In this document: positions 54,589-64,000 of the stretch, piece by piece
Layout: every line of letters begins with the position of its first letter
Numbering within the stretch: position 1 is the first letter of the stretch
From: Limnanthes douglasii subsp. nivea
Taxonomy: Eukaryota > Streptophyta > Magnoliopsida > Brassicales > Limnanthaceae
NCBI GenBank assembly: GCA_036936605.1
Contig: JAUPFV010000001.1
Coordinates: forward strand, 249,796,925-249,860,924
Reading direction: 5' to 3'
DNA: 64,000 nucleotides
Program-made: the position numbers and the translations under genes
Notes under the pieces: model-generated
Told to the model about the DNA's origin: nothing
Database searches by the model: none
Seen by the model: only the letters and a program-made list of their open reading frames with translations

Positions 54589-56014
54589 TTGAACGATGAG
54601 TTAGATTTTCTTCATGAAAATCAAGAATCAAACCTGGTTGTCCTTCTGCATTTTCTCCGCTGCTGTTTCAATCATCATTTACTTTCTCTGATGGAGGGAA
54701 TTGATATCTCTTCTACGGGACAAAGATCTTCTGATCTTGATCTCCATTTTCCCTCACTGTATCAATACACAATCATCCCAAATATGAGAAACAATCCTAT
54801 CCACGAGAGAACAATAAGTAAAGAATCTATTTAACCAATAAAAATCATTTGCGAATTATTTTCTTCAAAATCAGAAAATGTTACCTATGACAATGTTTTC
54901 TATAGTCTTGAAAATAGGTTTCCAAGCGTTAAGTTTGAAGTCGGAGACAAAGAAATCCTAAACGTTGTATCAAAACATACAATTGTTAGGAAATTTTGTA
55001 CTCATATAATTCTTTGAGAGTTTCAGATTCAAAGGTGATTTCAATATCACAAATGTTGGCTTTAGACATGTATTCATATAATTCAATCTTCTGAATGACT
55101 TAAAAAATTGTACTGCAGAAACGTCTGGCCAATTCGCAATGAAACAACGAGGCTCTTCAAATGGGTACCATTCTTCAATATAAACTATGAAAACCCTATT
55201 ACATTTGTCTACATAAACCTACCTAATCTACCGGAATTTATATATAATGAGAAAACCATTTTCAGTCTAGTTAAAGGCATTGGGTCTCCCTTAAATGCTT
55301 GGGTTCCTACAAAGAATCGTATTAGATTTAATTAGTGCAGAATCTGGGTGGAGATGGATGTTACTAAGAAGATGTGGGTCTCATTTGTGAACATGGATAT
55401 TGGCAAGATTTGGTTTATGATACTTACCAGGAATACTGTAAATCTTGCTATCATTTGGGCCACTCTCAAAGTTGCAAGAAAATGAAACCTTCCAATTATT
55501 TTGCTCGCTTTGTTTCAATTGGTCCCTCTATACCAACTGGTCCATCTGTATCAACTGTTCCCTCTACCTAAGGTGACCAACTTGCTCCAACTCCAGATAC
55601 AAATGTCTCACCAAAAATCACATCTATCATCATCCAAAATTTACAAACCACCATGTCTTCCCACTAACTTTATCATTAGATGTAATCTTAGATAAGGATA
55701 TTAATTTGAATATACCTGTTGATGTTGAAGATCATGAAGTAATTGAAGCACTTCACAAGATTGATTCGGGAACCAAGAATCATAACAGGTTTTCTCCGGA
55801 CTTGTCTCTTTAGGATACCCTATCTCCTTCAAAAACTAAAATTGGGAATCTACCTTGTTCTCCTGCACATATGAAGGAATTTAATATCAAAGATGCAAGA
55901 AAATTGGAGCAAAAGAAAAAGAAAAAGCAGAAAACTATCAACAAAAATAGACTTATTTCATCCAAACGTGTGCAGTTCAAAGGAACTGCTAAATCTACAA
56001 ATAAAACCAAATGA
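54589..56014 (+). pseudogene. LINE-B ORF1 (DUF4283 domain plus zinc knuckle)
   Basis: The start is at 54589 or, more likely by position of later sequence, at MEGIDISSTGQ (54694). The DUF4283-type domain lies at about 54890-55330 in shifting frames: ESFRFKGDFNITNVGFRHVF, then LFKWVPFFNINYENPITFVY, INLPNLPEFIYNEKTIFSLV and GSPLNAWVPTKNRIRFN. A zinc knuckle CKSCYHLGHSQSC (55439-55477) has one residue fewer than usual before the last Cys. A Lys-rich tail (LEQKKKKKQKTINKN) ends at TGA 56012-56014. The protein would bind element RNA. Confidence 0.85.
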
Positions 56015-56760
56015 CTATTAAAGTATTGAATTGGAATGTGCGTGTATTAGGGAACAAGGAGGCTATTACTAGATTAAAATCTTTAAAAAGGTCAGAGAAT
56101 CCTGACTTTATGGCTCTTCAAGAACCTTTGATATGCCAATCTAATCTTGCTTTTATTTCTAAGAAACTAGGTTTTCAAGGTTTCAACAACAATGCTACTA
56201 ACAAAGTATGGGTAATGTGGAAATAGGATTTTTTAAATGGATGTATTACATATTGAAGATCAACTCATTCACCTTAATGTCAAGCATAAATATGAAAACA
56301 AATATTTCAGAATCATTGTCATTTACGCTAAGTGTTCTAGGCTTCTGAGAATTTCTCTGTGGGACAGCCTTAGAATTATTGAGGATGGTTCTATTTAATG
56401 GATGCTATTGGGGGATTTCAACACCATCTCAAACACTAATGAGCAACTTCATTGTTCAACTAATTTCTTAAACAGTGCTGATGATTTTAATAAATTTATG
56501 TTGGATTACAACCTAACTGATGCAGGGTATTCAGGTAACAAGTTCACTTGGACTAATGACAGACAGTGGAGGAGGCTGGATAGGGTTCTCTACAATAACA
56601 ACGGGTTAAACTGTTTTGATACAACTAAAGTCTTTCACCTTACAAAGACCTATTCTGATCATGCACCACTTAGTGTATCTATTTCATCTAATCTTCTCAA
56701 TGTTAGATCTTCCTTCAAATTTATAATATATGTCAGGGCTACATAATGATTTTTACAATA
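56011..56760 (+). pseudogene. LINE-B ORF2 endonuclease domain
   Basis: The ATG at 56011 overlaps the ORF1 stop. MTIKVLNWNVRVLGNKEAIT, PDFMALQEPLICQSNLAF (catalytic Glu in QEP) and FNNNATNKVWVMWK end at a stop at 56224. VIYAKCSRLLRISLWDS follows. LLGDFNTISNTNEQLHCSTN (56405-56462), FTWTNDRQWRRLDRVLY and TYSDHAPLSVSI give the remaining catalytic boxes, all intact. Two or three repairs would be needed to read it through. Confidence 0.9.
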
Positions 56761-57142
56761 AGGTTGAAACTAGTTGGTCTACTGAAGTCTATGAGAATCC
56801 TATTATGAAAATATGTCTAAAATTAAGGAGACTTAAAGCTGATCTAAAGGTGTGGAACAAAGAAGTGTTTGGGAACCTATTTGATTCTATTAAAGAGATT
56901 GAAGAATTCATCAACTCAAAAGAAGCTATTTATCAGATTTTCAGATCTAATGAAGACAAAGTCATACTTAATAAAGCAAAAACTACTCATATTAACCGTC
57001 TTGCAAGGGAGGAGGCCTTTTGGGAACAAAAAACACACTATATTTGGCTCAAATATAGTGATAAAAACACTGTCTTTTTTCATAGATTTGTGAACTTAAT
57101 AAGATTTATAAGATCTGGTCAAGCTCTAGTTGGATTGAGCCT
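56761..57142 (+). pseudogene. LINE-B ORF2 connector
   Basis: An open stretch to 57144: LRRLKADLKVWNKEVFGNLF, then EEFINSKEAIYQIFR and FWEQKTHYIWLKYSDKNTVF, FHRFV. These are the conserved blocks between endonuclease and RT in plant LINEs. Confidence 0.85.
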
Positions 57143-58400
57143 TTGATTGGGGATTCAGTTGTTGACTACTTTAAGGAATTAATTAATGAGCTACCTTATC
57201 CCTGGAACTCTAAAGTTTTACAGGACTACATTCCTAAGCTTGCAAAGGATGAAGAAAATGTAATGTTTATGGCCTTTCCTACTGAAGCAGAGATTTATTC
57301 TGTTATCAAAGGCCTTAAACCTAATTCAGTTGTTGGGCCTGGTGGTTTTAATGGGAAGTTTTATCAACTCTGTTGGAATATTATTTCTAATGACCTTTTT
57401 GAAGTTGTTTGTGAAATCTTTATAGACTCATTTGTATCTAAAGGGGTTTATTCTACAACCATTTGTTTTATACCTAAAACTACATATTCTAAGTCTTTGA
57501 AAGACTTTTAACCAATCAGTTTAACTAATGTTTTCAGTAGAATTGTCTCTAAAGTCATAAATAACTGGCTTGCAGCTATCCTACCTAATTTAATCTCAGA
57601 TGTTCAGGGTGAATTTGTTAAAGGTAGAGATATTCATGAGAATATCTTAATAGCAAATAAGATGACATATGATTTAGACCTAAAATATAGAGGGGACAAC
57701 ATCAAAGCATTTTTATAGGCTTGACCACACCTTTCTGCTCAGTATTCTTAAGTCTTTTTGGTTCAGCCAAGGATTCATAAGGATAATGGAGAAAAACATT
57801 GACAATTATCACTTCTAAATTTTGGTAAATAGGGAGGCTAAAGGTTTTTTTAAGTTCAATAAAGGGCTTAGGCAAGGTGAACCTTTGTCACCAAGTCTTT
57901 TAATATTTGCATATCTGCTTAGAGGGCTGGATAGATTGGCTCTGGAGTTCCCTTCAACAAAGTTCAAAACAAAAAGTAATCTTAACATACCTGTCTTAGC
58001 CTTTGCTGATGATCAAAATGGTTCTTTCCCTTCAATCTCCAAAATCTTAAAACTACTTTCACATTATAAGGACAAGTCAGGTCAGTGAATCAACAAGGAG
58101 AAGTCCAAGCTTATTCTGGGAAATAAATTTTTACTTTAGAGAATCTCCAAGCTTGAATCCATTCTGGGCTTCAAGCACAGCTATCTCCCTTTCAAATATA
58201 TGGGAAATTTTGTAAGTATCACAAACAATGTCATTAACTATGAAGATATTTTGATTAAAATCAGATCAAAAATATCTGAAAGGGACAAAACTACTTTATC
58301 ATTTGGTATGAGGTTATTGCTTATTCAATCTGTCATATATGTTATTCCTACTTAGATTCTGCAAAGCTCTATTTTGCCTAAGTCAGTTGTCCTAAGAATT
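57143..58400 (+). pseudogene. LINE-B ORF2 reverse transcriptase domain
   Basis: GPGGFNGKFYQLCWNIISND, CFIPKTTYSKSLKDF with a stop at 57509, then ISLTNVFSRIVSKVINNW, FVKGRDIHENILIANKM. The first catalytic Asp block is damaged: sequence jumps from about 57700 (DNIKAF) to LDHTFLLS, losing the usual LDM.KAFD run. EAKGFFKFNKGLRQGEPLSP (57834-57893) and LAFADDQNGSF (about 57996) follow. FADD is intact, but five residues present in LINE-A (FLIFC) are deleted right after it. KSKLIL and FKYMGNFV continue to the thumb. Confidence 0.9.
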
Positions 58401-59550
58401 TAAGTCATCTTCAACAAATTTTTGTGGGTATCTAAGTAAGGTATGCAGGTTATTTTTTTGTCCCAGTGGTAAAAAAATTTCAAATCCTTTGAGGAGGGTG
58501 GTTTAAATATAAGAAAGCTGGAGCATCTACAAGATGCTTTTCCTACAAACTATGGCTAAGCTTTAGATCTCGAAGCTAAAATGATTTTTTATACTTATTG
58601 TAAAGGTTTTCATCCTATCACTGCCCCCAAAACCTATCAGGAGTTCTAAAATGTGGATTAGACTTCTAAGTATCAGGGACAGTGCTGAAAGGTTCATTTT
58701 CTGGCATCCTGGTTCTGGGAAGATGGATTTTTGGCTGGACAAATGGTGTTCCTCACACCCATTTGTATATTTTAATCAAGAAGATGATAGATCTGTCTTT
58801 GAAAAGAAGGAAGTCACTTATTTTTGGGGAAATGCAGGCTGGAACATGTCTAAATTGGCTGACTCTTCTATCCTTTCTGAATTTCACAACATTCAGAAAG
58901 TTTTCCAAAATGAAATGGTTCAATATAATGTCTATTAGTCCATTTCAAATGATGGTCTCTTAAGCACAAAAACAACATGGAATATTATAAGATATAAAAT
59001 AAATTTTTCTAACTTCTTTCTTAAAACCTGGAACAATATAACTCCTCGTAAATGCTTCATGTTATTGTGTAGGGCCTTGCTCAGCTGGATTTCTGTTGAT
59101 TCTGCCTTGCAAAAGAATAAACAGTTAACTTCAAAATATCAGTTATGTGACAACATTGAAAGTGTTAGTCATGTTCTTGTTAATTTCCAGAATGCCTATG
59201 AGGTATGGTTTCACTATACTGATCTTTTCAACATACATATATGCAAAAACATGTCCCTCTATCATTTTGTTAGCACATGGTATTGGTCTACAGACAAGAA
59301 TATGCATATCTGAACCATATTACCCCCGATTGTTGCCTGGATCATATGGTTCTCAAGGAATAAAATTAAGAATGGTGGCAATTTAATCACCTCAAATACC
59401 ATGATATCCCAAATCAACAAAATCCTAACTGGTCCCGGTAAAGCTAACCTCTTCAAAAAGAAAAATTGGGGTTCATATAAAAATAATAGTCCTCTTTTGG
59501 GGTTTATTAAGTTCTTCAATAAACCTAGAGTCTCTCTTTCTCTTACTTAG
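58401..59550 (+). pseudogene. LINE-B ORF2 RT end and zf-RVT region
   Basis: Open at 58651-58938: SAERFIFWHPGSGKMDFWLD, KWCSSHPFVYF, the usual 'FW.D.W' block. The zinc-binding region at 59041-59215 reads KCFMLLCRALLSWISVDSAL, LTSKYQLCDNIESVSHVLVN and AYEVWFHY, with some Cys/His ligands lost. Confidence 0.82.
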
Positions 59551-59823
59551 AACTGCCCTAAGCTTAATAGATACAAGATAAATTATGACGGGGCTTGCAG
59601 TCTTTCGATGGAATTAAGTGGTGGGGGTTTGATCAGAAACTGTGAGGGCTCTATCATGCTTGGGTATGGTCGTCTCTACGGTAAAACATTCCCTGTGGTG
59701 GCTGAATGTCGAGTTATGTCTGATGGTATTTCGCGTTGTTTTGTGAAAGGAATTACGCAATTGGACATTGAAACGGATTACACTTTCCTCATTGAGATGC
59801 TTCTTCATGGTAAAAGTCCATAG
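59551..59823 (+). pseudogene. LINE-B ORF2 C-terminal RNase H
   Basis: RYKINYDGACSLSMELSGGG carries the first Asp (usual NTDGA is NYDGA). LIRNCEGSIMLGYGRLYG, VVAECRVMSDGISR (Glu present, unlike LINE-A) and LDIETDYTFLIEM (Asp present) follow. It ends at TAG 59821, and a last block near 59900 continues in another frame. Key acidic residues are intact. Confidence 0.88.
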
Positions 59824-60413
59824 TTTTTAAAGCCAATCATTTTTTGCTGCCTGAATATCTTATCATCTGATATGAAGACTATTCATATATTCAGCGAAAC
59901 AAATCGGGAGATTGGATTGCAAATACGATACTGAAATTCAATCAAACCGTGGACTTTGAACAAATATGTGCTCCTTTTTACCTGAGAGCTATCGCATTTC
60001 TTGAATGGTTGGGAAAAAGATATCTGAGAAGAGATCCCAACCCTTAAGGATGCTCTACATTAAAATAATTTTTTAAGAACTTTCGAAATCAAACCTTACT
60101 TGGTTTCTGGTGGCTCTAATCAAACCCTTAAGGGATTCTCTTGTGGACTGATTCAATTAAGCTCAAGATAGATGGTAAATGCTGCATTTCGTCAAATCGC
60201 TAAATCTTTCTTCTAAAGTTTCCTCTTCTACCTCCTAAAGCCTGCTCAAAAAAGATATAAATATTTTTCTAGGTTGAATTCGACTAATTTATGTTTTGCT
60301 CTATTTGAAAATTTCGTCTCTTGTGAGGTTCTTTGTAACCCTAATTTGAGGTTTGTCTCAGATTTAATTTTGTTCAAAGGTTATGTAATAAAAGCCCCAA
60401 TTTGTTTTTTTAA
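59824..60413 (+). other. LINE-B ORF2 tail and 3' untranslated region
   Basis: The end of the RNase H fold (out of frame) is followed by noncoding DNA to 'gtaataaaagccccaatttg', a T run and a short A run adjoining the right TSD. Confidence 0.75.
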
Positions 60414-60432
60414 AAGAACAGTCTGAAGTGAT
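60414..60432. repeat. LINE-B target-site duplication, right
   Basis: aagaacagtctgaagtgat, 17 of 19 bases identical to 54547-54565. Confidence 0.88.
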
Positions 60433-61170
60433 TTGTTAATAATTAATATTTTTACCCATATTGGGCCGAGTCACAACATGTTGTTTTATGAAGAGCGTGA
60501 GATCATGGAGTCTATAAAAAATATACAATATCCTCAAACAACTTTCCAGTCATTAGATGAATTTCCTAATCAACATATGAGAATCTTGTAATATAACTTT
60601 AAGAAGAGGGCTTAATACGAATACCGAGATGACGAATTCCAAATAAGTATCTCAAAACTATTTTAACGAATCTCCATTGTACAATTGTAGGCATTTGTAA
60701 GAATCGATTGGGTCTATTTACCGAATGCAATATCAAGTCTAGTACGCAATGTATATTGAAGAGAATTTAATAAGCTTTTGTATTTTAGGATTAGACAAAA
60801 GAACAACATCATGTAAAGAAAGAGGTTGGTCAATGACAAAGGACTTGGAGGTGGAAAGTCCAGTACAAGAAAGTACGCTTCTATATTTTTTTTAGTAAGA
60901 TAGAGTAATGTAAATGTTTTGAAACTTTTATTCCATGAGATAGAGCATATATCCTATAGGGAAACGGTAGAGTGTTTTTCTGTAAGTATCTTGATTACAT
61001 GTGACAATGACGTAAACTAAAATAATTAGGATGACTTATTTTTTTTTAAAACACTGAAAAATCTACTTTAGAATTATGAAATCCTGCAGCAGGACATCCT
61101 TAAATCTTGAATACCAGACTTTATGGGCTTTTTTAAACCTTTGAAAACCTTATTGATTTTTCAAACATAG
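60433..61170. other. Unassigned DNA right of LINE-B
   Basis: Target sequence beyond the LINE-B insertion. If G3 continued here its integrase would be expected, but I see no integrase block on the plus strand. Confidence 0.45.
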
Positions 61171-61820
61171 TGCACGGTGAAATAAACAAGATCATATTTC
61201 GCATATGTTATTTTGCCATGTTTAAGCATCATACATACTACGTGTTTTACATATAAATTATATAAAATTTCACATGTATATTATATTATATTTTACAAGC
61301 ATGGTCATAGATTTTAGTGTTTCTCGTCTAGGTTGGAAATTGGTAAGAACAAACATCTAGAGTTAATTTTTTTTAAATATTTACTATCACGACACAAAAC
61401 AGTAAATCTGTCATAACAAAAGCAATAGACCAATGGTTGGAATGACCAAAAATAATTGGTCGATGCTTTGGCTATATAGTTAGTTTTATTCTCCAAGTAA
61501 GTGGTAAAATAAGCAAGGTCAAATTTCACATATACCATTTTATCATGTTTCGTATGTTTTTATATAAATTATCTAAGGTTTCGCATGTGTATTACCATAT
61601 ATTTCACAAGTATGGTAATAGAATTTAATATTTTTTGTGTGAGTTGGAAATGATAAGAACAAAGATCTAAAGTTAATATTTCACCAAAATCTTCATCGCA
61701 CGACACAAAAACAACAAATAAGTCATAACAAAATCAATAGATTAGTGGCTGGAATCGCCAAAACAAATTCGTCAATGTTTTAGCGACATAGATTGTTTTA
61801 TTCACCAAGAATATGGCAAA
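61171..61820. repeat. Two-copy tandem repeat of about 310 bp
   Basis: 'taagaacaaacatctagagt' at 61344 recurs as 'taagaacaaagatctaaagt' at 61654 (offset 310). 'tcataacaaaagcaatag' at 61411 recurs at 61723 (offset 312). 'ttggaa' and 'cacaagtatggt' blocks keep the same spacing. Clearly diverged; no coding sequence was seen. Confidence 0.85.
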
Positions 61821-62660
61821 ACAAATTTCAAAATTTGCAAGGGTAGTATAGTGAAATACTATACAAAATTCTCCACGAACATGGCGATCTTGTTGACAAA
61901 TTCGAATTGAGGATCGCCAGAATCTGATGAATTTTTATGTCACGTGCAAAACGTATTCGTTACAAAATTAAGCAGCTTTATAAATACACATGCTTTCTTA
62001 GGTTTCACAATTAGATCAATTTAATCTTGCAAAACGAGCGATGTCAAGGTTTTGGAGTTTAAATATATTAATTATGCAACTTATGTTTTGTCTAGGTTTA
62101 ATTGAACTATACAAACTTTGCAATACATGTGTTACCTAGGGTTGACAATTCTAATACGACGTCTATTTTCGCACCTAAAAATCCTATAAAATAAATTTGA
62201 TTTGCAAAAAAATTACATAACATCGACATGCCACACTCTATAAAAGTTAATTATATTGTGCTTTTGCTAAGTATAAATACTAAGTTTTGCAAATAACATC
62301 TTCTTTTACGTCATTGTCATGGTGAAGAACAATACGGAGCTTTGCATTTTTTCATTTCGCTTAAAACCTCATGCAATGGTCGAAATTGGTTCATATTATA
62401 AATAAGATCTGTTTCCAATACTAGAGAGAAATAATCCATATTTACAAACTCCTCACTAGTTTTTTTAAAAGTTATTCTTTTATAAATATTAATAAGAAAA
62501 AAATAAAAGATAAAAAACACTAACCTTTAAAATATAGATTATAGAGATCGAAGGTTTGGAACAAAATAAATCTCGAAGGTTAATTTGAGTTTGTTTTCAA
62601 ATTTAAAATAAATAAATGAAATATAAAAAATAAATTTAATTACTAATAGTAATTAAATTT
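61821..62660. other. Unassigned AT-rich DNA
   Basis: No recognised gene or element border on either strand. Confidence 0.45.
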
Positions 62661-62664
62661 AACG

Positions 62665-63445
62665 GGAGGTAGGAGAAACTCCCAGAAACAACATTTTCTC
62701 TCTCTATTAAACCCTAAATTTTCACTTCAAACCCTAATGCTCATCTGAGCTTAAATCAGTGAGAAATCATTGTAAATCAAGACCAATTTCATGGAAGAAT
62801 CTTCATCACAACCTCACTCAAGACTCAAGGTTAAATCAACATCAAAACCAGATGGCAAAGTCTGAGATGAACCAATCACTGAATTAAAAAAACTCCTCAC
62901 CAGGAAGAAAGCAAGATCTACGGTTGCAAAAAAAAGTTGCAGAAGTAGAATATGTTCCCGCTCTTTCAAATACCCAGAAGCCAAAGCCACTTCACGGAGC
63001 CATCCAATGAAACGATGTCAGTGATAACCCAATCTTCGAAGCCTTCTCTGCATCTTTGAATCAATAGCAATGGGGTCATAGCAACAACAATACAAGACAT
63101 TTACAGAATTCACAAGACCCAAAGGCATGGACTTTACCCATGAAAAGGTGTTCTACCATACCAAAGGAGACTACCAGACAGTTTTCTTCCAAGAAGCAGA
63201 TAAACAAGTCCTTCTTTCTTCTTTTAAATTTACCCTAGTTGCTAAATTCTTTTATGATCGCCCTAAAACTGATGAAATTAGAATTTTCTTAGACTCATTT
63301 AAATTTATGTGTATTTTTAGTATTTCTGTCTAGGATTTGAGGCACATTCTAATATAATTAGAAATTAAAAAACTTTGGAAAAGAAACATTTGGCATATAG
63401 ACCACTTTTCCATAAGGTTACTCAAATGGTATCCTAGCTAGATCA
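62665..63445 (+). mobile_element. LINE-D, 5' end of a plant L1-type retrotransposon
   Basis: A probable 5' UTR with 'aaaccctaa' repeats (62705-62735) precedes an ORF1 start. Only the N-terminal half of ORF1 is recognisable before a SINE-like sequence. The rest lies beyond the window or is lost. Confidence 0.7.
62791..63445 (+). pseudogene. LINE-D ORF1, N-terminal half with DUF4283 domain
   Basis: ATG at 62791: MEESSSQPHSRLKVKSTSKP, with a stop soon after. An Arg/Lys-rich stretch follows (LKKLLTRKKARSTVAKK). The DUF4283-type domain is open at 63127-63333: YQTVFFQEADKQVLLSSFKF, TLVAKFFYDRPKTDEIRIFL, then a stop in place of a residue after SISV. DLRHILI and IWHIDHFSIRLLKWYPS continue the fold. 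This is the RNA-binding ORF1 protein of a plant LINE. It is a different copy from A, B and C. Confidence 0.8.
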
Positions 63446-63573
63446 GAAAAATAAGTTTAGTTTAGTGGTTAACTTCTCAAGTACTATACTTGAGGTCTTG
63501 GGTTCAACACCTAATCATTGAAAAAATGGGGATTTTCAAACCCTAGTTTTCCTTTCTATAACAAAATTATATG
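63446..63573 (+). mobile_element. tRNA-type SINE-like sequence
   Basis: It carries an A-box-like 'tagtttagtggttaac' (63458-63473) and a B box 'ggttcaacacc' (63501-63511), fitting GGTTCRANNCC, at the spacing of a tRNA-derived RNA polymerase III promoter. It sits directly after the broken LINE-D ORF1. Its 3' part (63513-63573) is duplicated 197 bp downstream. No tRNA cloverleaf is preserved, so it is not a tRNA gene. Confidence 0.65.
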
Positions 63574-63770
63574 TCACTTCTTCTATAATTCTCTTACTTT
63601 TTAGTTTTACTTCAACTTTGATTCAACAAATCATTGAAAAATTGGGGATTTTCAAACTTACTTCAACTTTGATTCAACAAATCATTGAAAAAATAACTTT
63701 GATTCAACAAATCATTGAAAAAATGGGGATTTTCAAACCCTAGTTTTCCTTTCTATAACAAAATTATATG
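63513..63770. repeat. Repeated SINE tail modules
   Basis: A 61-bp stretch (63513-63573) recurs exactly at 63710-63770. Between them 'aactttgattcaacaaatca', followed by 'ttgaaaaa', occurs at about 63614, 63665 and 63695; a related form is at about 63973. Exact identity suggests a recent local duplication. Confidence 0.92.
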
Positions 63771-64000
63771 ATATGCATGGTTGTTAATCATTCATTCCAA
63801 ATTGATTGCATATTTCATTGCAGGTTAATGATTAATGAATACGAAGATTTGCCAAAATGGTTGATGTAATATCTTGTCCACCTGCTAAATTGTAAGATTT
63901 TTCCTTAGTTGAAGTTTACTTCGATTTTCATTCAACAAAGCAATAAAATTTTCCATTTGGTTTTACTTCAATTTTGATTCAACAAATCACCAAAAAAATA
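63771..64000. other. Window end, no gene seen
   Basis: Contains further diverged copies of 'acttcaattttgattcaaca' near 63965. No coding motif. Confidence 0.5.

Larger units (their letters stand above)
54566..60413 (+). mobile_element. LINE-B, near full-length plant L1-type retrotransposon
   Basis: 5848 bp between the two copies of a 19-bp TSD. It has a short 5' UTR, ORF1, an ATGA overlap, ORF2 with endonuclease, RT, zf-RVT and RNase H, a 3' UTR and a short A tail. It is of the same clade as LINE-A. Many stops show it is old, in line with two mismatches in the TSD. Confidence 0.93.

Noticed and set aside
63446..63520. tRNA gene
   Set aside because: A and B boxes are present, but no acceptor stem or anticodon arm can be paired; a SINE fits better.
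1..64000. CRISPR array among the repeats
   Set aside because: Repeat units are adjacent (50, 95, 97, 310, 327 bp) without unique spacers, and the setting is a plant nuclear genome.

Overview
This is a gene-poor, AT-rich stretch of plant nuclear DNA, made almost entirely of transposable elements in several states of decay. I found no host gene, no structural RNA gene and no prokaryotic feature. The evidence for a plant, probably a eudicot, is the element set: Ty3/gypsy elements of Tat type with a second RNase H and an antisense ORF, Ty1/copia elements with initiator-tRNA-Met primer sites, plant L1-type LINEs carrying an RNase H domain, a tRNA-type SINE, a Stowaway-like MITE and a plant-mobile-domain (PMD/DUF1985-like) pseudogene. 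The species cannot be named from sequence alone.

Left part (1-11 kb): remains of at least three related minus-strand Ty3/gypsy elements. G0 is an integrase fragment (246-985). G1 (about 1.1-8.0 kb) keeps gag, protease, RNase H and integrase on the minus strand but has lost its reverse transcriptase. Beyond the integrase lie a 50-bp tandem repeat and, on the opposite strand, an antisense ORF remnant. G2 (about 8.4-10.8 kb) keeps gag, the edge of protease and an LTR/leader. From 10.8 to 15.7 kb the DNA is mostly unassigned, with one MITE and one degenerate repeat block.

Middle (15.7-45.5 kb): LINE-A (15688-20412, plus strand), with a candidate 11-bp target-site duplication. After a duplicated and AT-microsatellite stretch comes LINE-C (about 22.6-32.2 kb, minus strand), whose ORF1 is split by Copia-1 (26484-about 30980). 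Copia-2 (32580-39842) is the best-preserved element: 676-bp LTRs at about 97% identity, perfect 5-bp TSD, primer site and polypurine tract. Copia-3 (40339-about 45545) has a 5' LTR and most of pol but no 3' LTR, and 1.4 kb of foreign sequence sits between gag and protease.

Right part (45.5-64 kb): a minus-strand PMD/DUF1985-like pseudogene, a TRIM-like repeat, and gypsy G3 (plus strand). LINE-B (54566-60413) follows, flanked by an imperfect 19-bp TSD and lying in or right next to the tail of G3. Then come a two-copy 310-bp repeat, the 5' end of LINE-D, and a SINE with a duplicated tail.

The proteins named belong to retrotransposon replication cycles (gag particle, protease, reverse transcriptase/RNase H, integrase or endonuclease). 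Every copy has stop codons or frameshifts, and several have lost catalytic residues, so all coding features are given as pseudogenes. Copia-2 needs the fewest repairs. The least explained signals are the repeated CGG..CCGGAAGG hairpin motifs and the CTG/CAG-rich 45-bp repeat in the Copia-2 leader.
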